Origin: Pantoea sp. CCBC3-3-1
Lineage (GTDB): Bacteria > Pseudomonadota > Gammaproteobacteria > Enterobacterales > Enterobacteriaceae
Assembly (NCBI RefSeq): GCF_007981265.1
Contig: NZ_CP034363.1
Span: 620,001 to 684,000, forward strand
Direction: 5' to 3'
Length of the DNA stretch: 64,000 nucleotides
In this document: in pieces, positions 25,762 to 35,424 of the stretch
Numbering within the stretch: the first letter of the stretch is position 1
Layout: each line of letters opens with the position of its first letter
Position numbers and translations under genes: made by a program
The notes under the pieces: generated by a model
Seen by the model: the letters and a program-made list of their open reading frames with translations, nothing else
What the model was told of the DNA's origin: nothing
The model's database searches: none

Positions 25762-26556
25762 TCAGACAGGTTTCAGCGTACAGTTGCCGCAGCGTTCTAC
25801 ATCCGGCAGACGATAGCGCTGGCAACAGGTGCGGCGCTGCATTTCACCGTCGCGCGGCAACATGGTGCGGTAGAAGGGATTATCAGAACCGTCGAGCAGC
25901 GAGCGGCTAAAGAAAAGAGCGTGTTCCAACTCTGCACGCAGCGCTTCACCCAACAGCGGTGCGAGTTCGCCCAGGAACCACCAGACGGCAAAGCCGCTGT
26001 TGCTCCAGATCAGTTTGCCGTTGATGTCGCCGTGGCGCTCAATGCCCTCAACTGCCGGAATAAGATGCTGCTGGATCAGGCGATCCATGCGGCGGCGCGG
26101 GCTGAGATAACGTGCCTCTTCATCTTCACGCGCGTCAATCCAGAAAGCCGCAGGGCGGCCGGTTTCGTGGAATTCAACGTGAATATGCTCTGGCGAACAG
26201 TCCAGCGCACGATTTTCCAGCAGCAGCGCCATCATCATTGGCGGCAGGAGCAGGCCGAAATACCATTGTGCCCAGAGCGACTGCAAGGGTTTGTTCTCAC
26301 GCGCCAGTCCGCCGTTATCACGATAGATAAAATCGCCGTAGCGCTGATTCAGGCGCGCAAAGTTTTCCGGTTGCGACCAGCGTTTCAGCGTCATACAGCC
26401 AGCCGGCGCTTCGCCGCCCAGCTTGATGGTATCGAGGAAATAAGCACGATGCTCACTGAGCAAATCGCGCAGCGAGCTCGCCAGTGAGCGATCGCTTTGC
26501 AGGAAGATCAGCGGGTAAGAGCCATACTCAGATGCCTGACGCAAAATGGTGCTCAT
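25762..26556 (-). CDS. fhuF: Siderophore-iron reductase FhuF
   Basis: 264 residues from ATG 26556. The C-terminus carries the [2Fe-2S]-binding pattern CC-x10-C-x2-C in RTCCQRYRLPDVERCGNCTL, specific for FhuF, which reduces ferric hydroxamate siderophores in the cytoplasm. A Fur box lies about 30 bp upstream of the start. The locus order fhuF - yjjZ - leuQPV - rsmC agrees with E. coli, here with a GGDEF gene inserted. Confidence 0.93.
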   Translation of the reverse strand: MSTILRQASEYGSYPLIFLQSDRSLASSLRDLLSEHRAYFLDTIKLGGEAPAGCMTLKRWSQPENFARLNQRYGDFIYRDNGGLARENKPLQSLWAQWYFGLLLPPMMMALLLENRALDCSPEHIHVEFHETGRPAAFWIDAREDEEARYLSPRRRMDRLIQQHLIPAVEGIERHGDINGKLIWSNSGFAVWWFLGELAPLLGEALRAELEHALFFSRSLLDGSDNPFYRTMLPRDGEMQRRTCCQRYRLPDVERCGNCTLKPV

Positions 26557-26587
26557 GAGGGGTTCCGCAATAAACCAAACAGGAAAA

Positions 26588-26608
26588 CAAATGATAATCG
26601 TTCTTGAT
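26588..26608. promoter_or_regulatory. Fur box upstream of fhuF
   Basis: AAATGATAATCGTTCTTG resembles the Fur consensus GATAATGATAATCATTATC. It is in the fhuF promoter region, so iron repression is expected. Confidence 0.7.
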
Positions 26609-27021
26609 TGTATCTGAGGGGGATTGTGCAAACAAGCAGCATTTTGTGCGTTTAACAGCGGGCATGGCATAATCTAAAAGCCATAATAACAACAGGGAAT
26701 AATCATGCTGTTTTAATGGAATTTAACGGTATTTAATCCATTTTCCGGGCTGACAGGCAATTTGTTGGAAAAGGTTTATTCTCAGGTAGCTAAAATTATC
26801 GCGGCATAAATCACTATTTAAGCAAAATTTGCTGTTAGCAATGCTGGCAATTATTGGTGCCAGGCATGTTCGCCTTACTGGCCGAATTTAATCTGCAACA
26901 GAGCATATTTACAGTTCGCAATTTAAAATAAGTCAAATAATACCTCGAAGGAAAAAAGAGGGGGGATAATAGCGGGGTATCAGGCGAGAACAGGCCCGGC
27001 TTCGCGCCGGGCCAGGCAATA
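26609..27021. other. Intergenic region with terminator hairpin
   Basis: There is no supported gene. A strong hairpin, GGCCCGGC / GCCGGGCC at about 26993-27013, lies just after the GGDEF stop and probably terminates that gene on the reverse strand. The rest is AT-rich. Confidence 0.6.
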
Positions 27022-28119
27022 TTATGGCCCGTCGACAGTCTTACTAAGATCGCTCTGCGAAATAGCTGCATGAGAAAGAATATTATTTCGACCGCGGTTT
27101 TTGGCCAGATAAAGCGCGCGATCGGCATTGGTCAGTGCGCTGTCAAAATCATCCGCATGCAGGGGGGCAAAACCCGCGCTGATCGTCACGTGCGTCGCCA
27201 CTCGCTCATTAAAAAGATGAGGAATGGACAATTCCTGCACGTACTGGCGGATGCGTTCAGCGAGCTTCATGGCAATCGACTCGTTCACATTAGTGAGTAA
27301 AACCAGAAACTCTTCGCCACCGTAGCGCGTCACAATATCGCGGGAGCGGACAGCGTCACGAATGGCCACCGAAACCCTGGCCAGCGCCTGATCGCCCATG
27401 GCATGGCCGTAGTTGTCGTTATAGGCTTTGAAATGATCGATATCCAGCAGCAGCAGAAAGTGGCTGCCGGCGTGGTTGTCGAGGATATTCTTCAGGCGGC
27501 TTGCCAGGCCACGCCGGTTATACAGGCCGGTCAGCGGGTCAAGCATGCTCAGGTCGCTGTAGGTCTGTTTCTCTTCGTACAGCTGGCTCACCAGCCGACG
27601 GGTAAAGCGGTCGCGACGCTGCTGCATCAGGTGGTGCAGCGTAAAACCGGTCAGGGGCAGGATAATGGTGAACAGCAGCAGCAGCGTGTTCTCACCACGA
27701 TCCAGCACAAGCACCGCCAGCGTTGGCGGGGCGATATGCAGGCAGAACGCCAGCAGATGATCGCCCAGCGCAATGGCGCTGATAAAAAAGACGCTGACCA
27801 GGCTGATAATCAAAAAGCTGCTGTCATAATAAAAGACAAGTTGATACTTAAATACAATTTGCCAACTCCAGAGTAAACCGGTTATTGCCGCAGCGATATT
27901 TAAGGGTGGAAATTTGCGTCCGGGACGTAACAGCATCCATAACAATATTGTCACACTCAATAGTGCAATCACCAGCAGCGGCGGCGTGAATAAAAAAGGC
28001 GGGTTTTCCTCGTTATGATATAAATAAAAGAGCGATGTGGCTGTGTTTAAAAAAAGAAATAGCATCAGCGACAGCCGATGCTTGCTGCGAAGCAATTCAT
28101 CATAGCTTTGTAATTTCAT
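27022..28119 (-). CDS. Membrane diguanylate cyclase (GGDEF)
   Basis: 365 residues, ATG at 28119. Six or so TM helices fill residues about 15-165. The C-terminal GGDEF domain reads DPLTGLYNRRGL, DIDHFKAYNDNYGHAMGDQAL and RYGGEEF, so the active-site GGEEF and the metal-binding Asp are intact. ADRALYLAKNRGRN closes the domain. It should make cyclic di-GMP, and the membrane part may be a sensor. It is not in the E. coli version of this locus. Confidence 0.92.
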   Translation of the reverse strand: MKLQSYDELLRSKHRLSLMLFLFLNTATSLFYLYHNEENPPFLFTPPLLVIALLSVTILLWMLLRPGRKFPPLNIAAAITGLLWSWQIVFKYQLVFYYDSSFLIISLVSVFFISAIALGDHLLAFCLHIAPPTLAVLVLDRGENTLLLLFTIILPLTGFTLHHLMQQRRDRFTRRLVSQLYEEKQTYSDLSMLDPLTGLYNRRGLASRLKNILDNHAGSHFLLLLDIDHFKAYNDNYGHAMGDQALARVSVAIRDAVRSRDIVTRYGGEEFLVLLTNVNESIAMKLAERIRQYVQELSIPHLFNERVATHVTISAGFAPLHADDFDSALTNADRALYLAKNRGRNNILSHAAISQSDLSKTVDGP

Positions 28120-28344
28120 TATTTTTTACTCATGACTACCCTGTGAATATTCCCTGACGCAACCTGAAAGGCTGGCCTGATTTCAACCTGGAATAGTTTG
28201 AAGCTGATATTATTTGAATTTACTTAATAGTCGAACGCGGGCAATTTATCACTTTATGCCCTCACTGTCATCATCGAGTGTAAAGATTACGCAAAGCGCC
28301 AGCAAATTTAGCTGCAAAGTGATAAGGATTCTTATATGCTATTG

Positions 28345-28363
28345 GTAATCATTATCATTTAAA
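28345..28363. promoter_or_regulatory. Fur box upstream of DUF1435 gene
   Basis: GGTAATCATTATCATTTAA closely fits the Fur consensus core AATGATAATNATTATC when read on the reverse strand. It lies about 18 bp before the start of the DUF1435 gene, so iron repression is expected, as reported for yjjZ in E. coli. Confidence 0.75.
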
Positions 28364-28380
28364 AAGGTGTGGATACGGCG

Positions 28381-28665
28381 ATGCTGATAGCAATGATCAC
28401 CGCGTGCGGACTGTGGGGGATAAGCTGGATGTTAAATAAACGACTGGATAGCGGATGGGGTGTCTTGCTTCCCTGCGCGATAATGCCACTGATTACGCTG
28501 CTGCACCTCTCCTTTGCCGAATGGCGGGTGGTGATGGTCATTGCCCTGTTGGCCACGGCGGTCATGCTTTACCACAAACGTCTGCGCCATTATCTGCTGC
28601 TGCCTTCCTGCCTTGCACTGGCGGGCGGCATGGCGGCGGTTTCCATTAACTTCGGCACGCTATAA
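28381..28665 (+). CDS. yjjZ: DUF1435 family membrane protein (YjjZ-like)
   Basis: 94 residues from ATG 28381; a GTG at 28369 is possible. Three hydrophobic helices are visible. The segments LDSGWGVLLPCAIMPL, EWRVVMVI and MLYHKRLRHYLLLPSCLALAGG match YjjZ-type proteins. The place next to the tRNA-Leu cluster and the Fur box agree with E. coli. Its function is unknown; a role in iron-limited cells is suggested by the Fur box. Confidence 0.8.
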   Translation: MLIAMITACGLWGISWMLNKRLDSGWGVLLPCAIMPLITLLHLSFAEWRVVMVIALLATAVMLYHKRLRHYLLLPSCLALAGGMAAVSINFGTL

Positions 28666-28832
28666 CCGGTTCGGATTGATAAACGGAACGGTTCTGTAAA
28701 GATAAGCGGGATCGTGCGAATAAAAGCGTAAAAGCAGGGAAGTTTAAGAAGGTAAAACGAATTAATATTGCAGGAAAATCAGACTATTGCGGGAAAAACC
28801 GAGGGCATTGCAGTAAAAGCGGAGGTTCAACG

Positions 28833-28919
28833 TGGTGCGAAGAGAGGGACTTGAACCCTCACGTCCGTAAGAACACTAACACCTGAAGCTAGCGCGTCTA
28901 CCAATTCCGCCACCTTCGC
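28833..28919 (-). tRNA. leuV: tRNA-Leu (CAG), copy 1
   Basis: 87 nt, GCGAAGGTGGCGGAATTGG at the 5' end, anticodon CAG in TTCAGG, a long variable arm and encoded CCA. It is the first of three near-identical leucine tRNA genes upstream of rsmC, as in the E. coli leuQPV cluster. Which E. coli copy it corresponds to is not certain. Confidence 0.92.
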
Positions 28920-28952
28920 ATCGTGTTGAACTTTCTATTCATATCATCGCAT

Positions 28953-29039
28953 TGGTGCGAAGAGAGGGACTTGAACCCTCACGTCCGTAAGAACACTAAC
29001 ACCTGAAGCTAGCGCGTCTACCAATTCCGCCACCTTCGC
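28953..29039 (-). tRNA. leuP: tRNA-Leu (CAG), copy 2
   Basis: 87 nt, identical to the copy at 28833 over the tRNA body. The cluster is on the reverse strand and probably one transcript. Confidence 0.92.
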
Positions 29040-29070
29040 GCAGTGCGCATAACATGAATAACGTGGTTTT

Positions 29071-29157
29071 TGGTGCGAAGAGAGGGACTTGAACCCTCAC
29101 GTCCGTTAAGACACTAACACCTGAAGCTAGCGCGTCTACCAATTCCGCCACCTTCGC
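29071..29157 (-). tRNA. leuQ: tRNA-Leu (CAG), copy 3
   Basis: 87 nt. It differs from the other two only in the variable arm (GTCCGTTAAGACAC instead of GTCCGTAAGAACAC on the + strand). It is the promoter-proximal copy of the cluster. Confidence 0.92.
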
Positions 29158-29329
29158 GTACCGTCAATATGACAACGTTATATTGCAACCACGGAGGCGC
29201 ATTCTAGAGATTTTCCCCGGTACGTCAACAGTTATTTAACTGCCGCAATACGATCGCTGTAAAAAGCGCCACAAATCGCGCGATGGCTGACAACGTGCAG
29301 GTTCAGGGAGCATAAGCGCTCCCTGCTAT

Positions 29330-30364
29330 TTAACGTTTTGCTTTCGCCGCCCGGGAATGCACGGCGCGGTAAACCTTGAAGCGGCCGTTCTGCGCCAGCA
29401 CTTCGTGGTTGCCGAACGTCTCGTCCAGCACCTGTGCGTAAGGCAGGAAGGCGTTTGCCACGATGCGCAGCTCGCCGCCCATGTTCAGATGCTTAACCGC
29501 GCCGCGGATCAGCGTTTGAGCTGCATCCAGGCTGGTTTGCAGGCCGTCGTGGAACGGCGGGTTGGAGAGGATCATGTCGAAGCGACCGTTCACGTCGGAA
29601 TAGACGTTACTTGGGTAAACGTCGCCTTCCAGATTGTTTGCCGCCAGCGTGGCCTTGCTTGCTTCTATCGCCGCCGCGTTAACGTCGGTCATCGTCAGAC
29701 GGACTTTGGGTGAAAAACGGGAAAGCATCACAGAAAGCACGCCCGCGCCACAGCCCACATCCAGCACTTTACCTTTCGTGTGCGGCTGTAGCGTGGAAAG
29801 CAGCAGGTTACTGCCCGTATCCAGACCGTCACGGCTGAACACGCCCGGCAGCGTTTTGATGGTCAAATCGCCCAGCGGATATTCATTCCAGTATGCTTCT
29901 GCATCAAAGGACGGTTTTGCCTCAAGGCGGCCATGATATAAACCGCAGCGACGCGCGCTGTCGATTTTGGTCAGCTGCGCCCATTCTTCTACCATCTGTT
30001 CTGCGCTACGCACGCCGCTGCGGTTTTCACCGACGATAAACAGATCGCTGCCAACGGGCAGCAAAGAAAGCAGATTTTCCAGCTGGAACTGGGCTTCTGG
30101 CTTGTTCTTCGGCCAGAAGTAGATCAGCGTATCGCAGTCGGCAACCATTTCTGCCGTCGCCACCAGACCATAGCTGGCGTTTTCCGCCAGCGTACGGCTG
30201 AGGATCTGCCAGTGATGAAACTGCTGGGTATGTACCCGGCTCAGCGCGGTATCCAGTTGGGCGGGCAGGTCATCCTGCAGGTCGCCAGCAAACAGTACGC
30301 GGCGTTGAGTAAATTCATCACTGTGGCGCAGTATAACTTCACTGGCCGGGGTAAATGCAGACAT
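29330..30364 (-). CDS. rsmC: 16S rRNA (guanine1207-N2)-methyltransferase RsmC
   Basis: 344 residues, ATG at 30364 with GAGGAG upstream. The N-terminal half is the inactive methyltransferase-like domain that helps folding. The C-terminal half holds the SAM motif [13 protein letters not shown] and the catalytic NPPF ([12 protein letters not shown]). Size and synteny with holD-rimI (divergent) match RsmC of enterobacteria, which methylates G1207 of 16S rRNA. Confidence 0.95.
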   Translation of the reverse strand: MSAFTPASEVILRHSDEFTQRRVLFAGDLQDDLPAQLDTALSRVHTQQFHHWQILSRTLAENASYGLVATAEMVADCDTLIYFWPKNKPEAQFQLENLLSLLPVGSDLFIVGENRSGVRSAEQMVEEWAQLTKIDSARRCGLYHGRLEAKPSFDAEAYWNEYPLGDLTIKTLPGVFSRDGLDTGSNLLLSTLQPHTKGKVLDVGCGAGVLSVMLSRFSPKVRLTMTDVNAAAIEASKATLAANNLEGDVYPSNVYSDVNGRFDMILSNPPFHDGLQTSLDAAQTLIRGAVKHLNMGGELRIVANAFLPYAQVLDETFGNHEVLAQNGRFKVYRAVHSRAAKAKR

Positions 30365-30556
30365 CGGTGGCTCCTCATAAATCAGAGCGGCGATTATACC
30401 GAAATTTATCGGCGTTGCAGCATGACAGCGAGAGAATGCTTTTTGCGCACTGTCGCCGCCCGCTGTAAGCGCGCCTTGGGTGCGGGGTTTGTTGGCGCGG
30501 ATGCCATTGGTTTGCTAGCATAGCCCGCATCTTGGGCGACCAGACGGGGAATAAAG

Positions 30557-30976
30557 ATGTCTTCCAGACGTGACTGGTTATTACAGCAAATGGGTATTAC
30601 GCAGTATACGCTGCGGCGTCCGGGTGCTTTACACGGTGAAATAGCCGTATCGCTTAGTGGGCAGACTCGCCTGCTGATCGTGGCCGATGTGCCGCCTTTG
30701 TTAACCGATCCTTTCATCAGCGATGTGCTCTCTGCCATGCAGATGCGCACGCATGAAGTGGTGGTCCTTACGCCGGAACAGTTAATGATGCTGCCTGACG
30801 ACACCCGCTGCACCAGCTGGTGCCTGGGGTTGGACGCACCCATTAACGTGCCTGGTTCACAAATCGCTTCGCCCGTTCTTGCGGAGCTTTACCATAATGC
30901 CAGCGCCAAACGCGCGTTGTGGCAGCAGATCACCCACTATGAAGCAGATTTCTTTACTGACACCGCAAGACCTTGA
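30557..30976 (+). CDS. holD: DNA polymerase III psi subunit
   Basis: 139 residues, ATG at 30557 after GGGGAATAAAG. The N-terminal SSRRDWLLQQMGITQYTLRRP binds the chi subunit, and LQGEIAVSL-type and ADVPPLLTDPFISDVLSAM sequences follow. It overlaps rimI by 38 bp, as in E. coli. It links chi/SSB to the clamp loader. Confidence 0.93.
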   Translation: MSSRRDWLLQQMGITQYTLRRPGALHGEIAVSLSGQTRLLIVADVPPLLTDPFISDVLSAMQMRTHEVVVLTPEQLMMLPDDTRCTSWCLGLDAPINVPGSQIASPVLAELYHNASAKRALWQQITHYEADFFTDTARP

Positions 30977-31379
30977 CCGCGCTTTTGCCATTGAGCAGCG
31001 CAGCCATGCTTTTCCCTGGAGTGAAAAAACGCTGGTCAGCAATCAGGGCGAACGTTACCTCAACTACCGGCTTGATGTCGGTGAACAGATGGCGGCCTTT
31101 GCCATTACGCAAGTGGTGCTCGACGAAGCGACGCTGTTCAATCTGGCCGTCGATCCGGCTTTTCAGCGTCAGGGGCTGGGCCGGGAACTGCTGCAACATC
31201 TGATTAGCGAACTGGAAGCACGCGGCATTCTGACGTTATGGCTGGAGGTTCGCGCCTCGAATCGCCCGGCTATTGCGCTGTATGAACAGCTCGATTTCAA
31301 TGAAGTCTCGGTGCGCCGCAACTATTACCCAACCGCAGATGGCAAAGAAGATGCCATCATTATGGCGCTGACGATTTAA
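30939..31379 (+). CDS. rimI: Ribosomal protein bS18-alanine N-acetyltransferase
   Basis: 146 residues from ATG 30939, inside the end of holD. The GNAT signature is LAVDPAFQRQGLGRELLQHL, and the C-terminal NRPAIALYEQLDFNEVSVRRNYYP has the Glu/Tyr pair typical of RimI. It acetylates the N-terminus of ribosomal protein S18. Confidence 0.95.
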   Translation: MKQISLLTPQDLDRAFAIEQRSHAFPWSEKTLVSNQGERYLNYRLDVGEQMAAFAITQVVLDEATLFNLAVDPAFQRQGLGRELLQHLISELEARGILTLWLEVRASNRPAIALYEQLDFNEVSVRRNYYPTADGKEDAIIMALTI

Positions 31380-31395
31380 CAAGGGCTTTTGAACA

Positions 31396-32076
31396 ATGCT
31401 TAAAGACTGGGACTGGATCTTATTCGACGCGGACGACACGCTGTTTCACTTTGACGCCTTCGCAGGTCTTCAGCGTCTTTTTCAGCAGTACGACGTGCAT
31501 TTTACAGCAGAAGATTACGACACTTACCAGTCGGTTAACAAACCGCTGTGGGTGGAATATCAGAATGGCGCCATCAGTGCGATGCAGCTGCAACACCAGC
31601 GTTTTCAGGGCTGGGCCGATAAACTCAACGTGACGCCGCTGGATTTGAACAATGGCTTTTTACGTGCGATGGCCGAGCTGTGCCTGCCGCTGACGGGCGC
31701 AGTCAATCTACTCAATGCGCTGAAAGGGCGCGTGAAGATAGGGATTATCACCAACGGTTTCACCGCGCTGCAACAGACGCGCCTGGAACGTACGGGTTTT
31801 CTGGAGTATTTCGATCTGCTGGTGATTTCTGAACAGGTGGGGTACGCCAAGCCGCATCCGGCGATCTTCGATTATGCGCTGGAGAAAATGGGCAATCCCT
31901 CCCGCCAGCGCGTAATGATGGTAGGCGACAACCCGGACTCGGATATCTTAGGCGGCATCAACTCAGGATTAGCCACTTGCTGGCTAAACGCGGATAACCG
32001 CCCGCTGCCTGATGGCATCAGCCCGGACTGGCAGGTAAGCACGCTCGCCGAACTGCAAGAGATTCTGATCGCTTAA
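31396..32076 (+). CDS. yjjG: Pyrimidine 5'-nucleotidase YjjG (HAD family)
   Basis: 226 residues, ATG at 31396. The HAD motif I is [10 protein letters not shown] with nucleophile Asp, motif II is GIITNGF, and motif III/IV is [11 protein letters not shown] and [13 protein letters not shown]. It is a house-cleaning phosphatase acting on dUMP, dTMP and unusual pyrimidine nucleotides. In E. coli prfC follows; here a T6SS follows after a long leader. Confidence 0.95.
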   Translation: MLKDWDWILFDADDTLFHFDAFAGLQRLFQQYDVHFTAEDYDTYQSVNKPLWVEYQNGAISAMQLQHQRFQGWADKLNVTPLDLNNGFLRAMAELCLPLTGAVNLLNALKGRVKIGIITNGFTALQQTRLERTGFLEYFDLLVISEQVGYAKPHPAIFDYALEKMGNPSRQRVMMVGDNPDSDILGGINSGLATCWLNADNRPLPDGISPDWQVSTLAELQEILIA

Positions 32077-33022
32077 GTGTACATTTTGCCAGGTAAAACG
32101 CACATAAAGCTAAATTTTTAGCAGCATATTGTTCGTTATGCTCTCAGGGGCATTTCGAGCAATATAATCCACTGAATTTTCCCGTCACCAAAAACCCTTT
32201 CCCATTTCTGTTACAACTCAGGTCCATTAACTAACATTGTTATATAATATTTAGTTATTACATATCTTAATTTTAATAACCAGTTTAAATAAACTGGCTG
32301 AGTTTTAAGCAATAAATGCAGGATAGTCCTGGTAAATGCGTGCCATTTATGCAGAATTTACTTTATTTTTTTAACATTAGTAAGGCTAATGTTTTCAAAT
32401 GTAAATGCGAATCGTTGAATAATTGGAAGGACACTGTAAACTTGCCGAAAAAAAGGGTTAAAACTGTACTTTCGGTCAGGGATGGATTGCGATTGCACCA
32501 TCTCGTGCGGTAGCTATGGTATCGGTTTCTAAGCAGTAACTGCCTGTATTTGCGCTGTTAAGATGTCATGTAACACAGAGTGACTGATTTTCAGCTGGCA
32601 ACTCCCCCCGAAAAAAATTACCCCTGAAATAATTGTATTTAGCAATAATTGTACTACTTTAGCGCTCAAAGAAAGGCTGCGAAGCTATCGGTAGTGCATG
32701 CAGCGGTAAATAAATTGCTATAACAGTATCAATTTTGCCCCCGGTTACTTCACAATTATCCGGCTAATCGTGATGCTGCGGCGAATTTTTGTTAATAAAA
32801 ATGCGCAATCTGTGTGGCCCGAAGGCGATGGCCTTTGTGGGCACAGTCGTTTTGACTGTTTTTTATTCTGGTACGGCCAGGGTGTTACAGAATCCGATCC
32901 CGCTCCGCCATTCAACGCGCCTTTTTTGAAAAAAATCGCCTCGTGCAGCACGGTAAGGCGGTATAAGATTAAACATTTCCAGCCCCTAAAACGTCTTTTT
33001 AAACAAAAACTTCATGAGGAAT
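32077..33022. other. Long non-coding region between yjjG and the T6SS
   Basis: This 0.95-kb AT-rich region has only short unsupported frames. It must contain the main promoter of the T6SS transcript. A terminator-like hairpin at 32843-32864 suggests a leader RNA or small RNA. No NtrC-type or other activator site was identified with certainty. Confidence 0.6.
32843..32864 (+). terminator. Rho-independent terminator-like hairpin in the T6SS leader
   Basis: Stem ACAGTC / GACTGT with a five-base loop is followed by six T residues. No coding gene ends just before it. It may end a small RNA, or act as an attenuator ahead of the T6SS genes about 160 bp downstream. Confidence 0.5.
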
Positions 33023-33523
33023 ATGGTGAAAATTCGAATTGCATTAAGCCTGCTTTTTGTTTTGACGGTTGCCGGATGTAAAGCCCCACCGCCACCGATG
33101 ACGGACGACACAATCGTTTCCACCACCGTTGATGGCGTCAAACTGACCTATCGTCATGCGGTACAGCCGCCGCTAAGCTTCACGCCGGTCAACGAAGAGT
33201 ACCGCGCCCTGTACGCCGCTTCTGTTATGACGCGTCCTGACTTTGGCGGCAAGCTGGTGACGAACCTGGAAAACGGCAAGCCTTATACCGTGCTGGGTAC
33301 GGTTGAAAACAACTGGTTTGCTATCGCTGAACAGGGCGAAGAGCAGATGATCGGTTATGTGCCGCTGCGCGCCGTGGTTAAAAGCGATCTCTACGACAAA
33401 ACGATCAAAGCCGACTCCCGCCGTAAACGCGTTCGTGCAAGCACTAAAAAAACCTGCGTCGCCGTAGATGGCGCCAGCAAAGCCTGCCAGAACAACACCA
33501 GCGGGACCTGGGTCATCGACTGA
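33023..33523 (+). CDS. SH3-domain lipoprotein at the T6SS start
   Basis: 166 residues. Start ATG 33023 with GAGG just upstream; GTG 33026 and ATG 33014 are alternatives. The signal peptide ends in the lipobox VAGC (LLFVLTVAGC|K), so it is a lipoprotein. The region YTVLGTVENNWFAIAEQGEEQMIGYVPLRAVV looks like a bacterial SH3 domain that could bind peptidoglycan. It is the first gene of the T6SS cluster, 21 bp before tssJ, and probably an accessory envelope anchor. Confidence 0.75.
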   Translation: MVKIRIALSLLFVLTVAGCKAPPPPMTDDTIVSTTVDGVKLTYRHAVQPPLSFTPVNEEYRALYAASVMTRPDFGGKLVTNLENGKPYTVLGTVENNWFAIAEQGEEQMIGYVPLRAVVKSDLYDKTIKADSRRKRVRASTKKTCVAVDGASKACQNNTSGTWVID

Positions 33524-33544
33524 TAACGGGCCAGTGGCCACATT

Positions 33545-34054
33545 ATGAAAAAATGTCTTTTTTGGCGCCTGAGTATTCAGGCGTTTTTCCTGATGGCATT
33601 CAGCGTGCTGACGGGCTGCACTTCACACAGCGTACCAACTCACTACAGCCTGGCGTTTCAGAGCCATCCGCAGACCAATAATGCCGCGCCGCTTAAGGTT
33701 CGTTTATTGCTGCTTCGCTCCGACGCCGATTTTATGTCTGCCGATTTTTATTCGCTGCAAAACAGCACGGCGGCCCTGCTGGGCGGCAATCTGCTCTACA
33801 GCGAACAATTCTTCCTGATGCCCACAAACAGCAGCAAAACCGTTACCGTGCCCGCCGCGCCAGAGGCCCGCTATATCGGCATTCTGGCCGAATATCAGAC
33901 CCTGGATGGCAAAAAATGGCGCCTCTCGCTGCCGCTGTCCGCCACGGGTAGCAGCACGCCCGAAGCCATCTGGCAAGCGTCGTCGGATGAACTGAAGGTC
34001 AATATCAGCGCTGACGCCGGCGGCTTGCGTGTCGTTCGCGCCTCCCTGCCATAA
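33545..34054 (+). CDS. tssJ: T6SS outer-membrane lipoprotein TssJ
   Basis: 169 residues with a signal peptide and lipobox LTGC. The beta-sandwich pattern and the loop LRSDADFMSADFYSLQN are typical of TssJ (SciN). It anchors the membrane complex in the outer membrane and binds TssM. It stands directly before tssK. Confidence 0.88.
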   Translation: MKKCLFWRLSIQAFFLMAFSVLTGCTSHSVPTHYSLAFQSHPQTNNAAPLKVRLLLLRSDADFMSADFYSLQNSTAALLGGNLLYSEQFFLMPTNSSKTVTVPAAPEARYIGILAEYQTLDGKKWRLSLPLSATGSSTPEAIWQASSDELKVNISADAGGLRVVRASLP

Positions 34055-34067
34055 AACGGAAGTCATT

Positions 34068-35423
34068 ATGAATAAAGCAGAAAAAGTGGTCTGGACCGAA
34101 GGCATGTTCCTGCGCCCGCACCATTTCCAGCAGGCAGAAAGCCATCTGCAAAGTACGCTCATCAACTGGGGAATGACCCAGCGTCCGTACCTGTGGGGCT
34201 TTTTAGATTTTGAAATTGATGAAGGGATGCTTCGTCAGGGAAAAGTCGCGCTCAGTTCGGCGAGCGGGCTGCTGCCAGACGGCACTTTTTTCTCTTTTCG
34301 TGATGGCCGCAATGGCCCTGCACCGCTGGCGATCCCTGATAATCAGAACAATGAAAAAGTGGTGCTGGCGCTGCCTGCACGGCGTAACGGTCGCGAAGAG
34401 GTCATCTTCAGCGAAGCCGTGGACTCGCTGGCGCGTTATGTCACCTTTGAGCAGGAAGTGGATGACTTTAATGCCGACGCGGTCAGCCCGGCTGCCGTAC
34501 AGTTTGGTAAGTTGCGCCTGCGCCTGATGCTGGAAAGTGAACTTTCCGCAGAGTGGACGGCGATGGCTGCCGTCAGAGTGGTGGAAAAGCGTAGCGATAA
34601 TCAGGTACGTCTGGACAGCAGCTATATTCCGCCGATGCTCAACTGCATTGCGCATCCGCAGCTGTACGACTACCTCAGCGACATGCCGGGCCTGTTGAAA
34701 CAGCGCAGCCAGCAGATTGGGCAGCGGCTCCAGCAGCCGGGCCGTTTTAACACCGCTGATATGGTCGATTTTATGCTGCTGGCGCTGGTGAATCATCACC
34801 TTGGCCACGCCAGCCATCTGAAAAATCTGCCGCTGCTGCACCCTGAAGCGCTATTCGCCAACTGGCTGGCGTTTGCCTGCGAGCTCAGCAGCTATACGCC
34901 ACAGCGTTTCCCGGATGCCACGCTGCCGGTCTACGACCATGACGATCTGGCATGGTGCTTTGGCAAACTGATGCTGATGCTGCGTCAGGGGCTGTCGCAG
35001 GTGCTGGAAGAGAACGCCATCCAGTTGCCGTTAACCGAGCGCTCTCACGGACTGAACGTTGCCACGGTGCCGGATACCTCCATGGTGCGCGAGTTCGGCT
35101 TTGTGCTGGCCGTTCGCGCCAACGTGCCGGGCGAAGCGCTGCTGACCCATTTCCCGGCGCAGATGAAAGTCGCGCCCGTGACCAAAATTCGCGATCTGGT
35201 GCAGCTTCAGCTGCCCGGCATGGTGCTGCGCGCAATGCCTGTCGCCCCGCCGCAAATTCCGTGGCACGCCGGTTACAGCTACTTTGAGCTGTCGAAAGAG
35301 AGCGAGCTGTGGCAGGAGATGGAAAAATCCGGCACGTTCGCGCTTCATCTCGCCGGTGAATTCCCCGGCCTGACGATGGAGTTCTGGGCGATTCGTAGTC
35401 ATTCAGCTGGCCTGGAGCGATAA
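34068..35423 (+). CDS. tssK: T6SS baseplate protein TssK
   Basis: 451 residues from ATG 34068. The N-terminal VWTEGMFLRPHHFQQAESHL is the TssK signature. The later FAALL-like region and C-terminal PQIPWHAGYSYFEL end match. TssK trimers link the baseplate to the membrane complex. The longer frame from 34029 overlaps tssJ and is not used. Confidence 0.95.
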   Translation: MNKAEKVVWTEGMFLRPHHFQQAESHLQSTLINWGMTQRPYLWGFLDFEIDEGMLRQGKVALSSASGLLPDGTFFSFRDGRNGPAPLAIPDNQNNEKVVLALPARRNGREEVIFSEAVDSLARYVTFEQEVDDFNADAVSPAAVQFGKLRLRLMLESELSAEWTAMAAVRVVEKRSDNQVRLDSSYIPPMLNCIAHPQLYDYLSDMPGLLKQRSQQIGQRLQQPGRFNTADMVDFMLLALVNHHLGHASHLKNLPLLHPEALFANWLAFACELSSYTPQRFPDATLPVYDHDDLAWCFGKLMLMLRQGLSQVLEENAIQLPLTERSHGLNVATVPDTSMVREFGFVLAVRANVPGEALLTHFPAQMKVAPVTKIRDLVQLQLPGMVLRAMPVAPPQIPWHAGYSYFELSKESELWQEMEKSGTFALHLAGEFPGLTMEFWAIRSHSAGLER

Positions 35424-35424
35424 T

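Noticed and set aside
32316..32513. 65-codon frame in the T6SS leader
   Set aside because: No ribosome site, unusual composition and no recognisable family.
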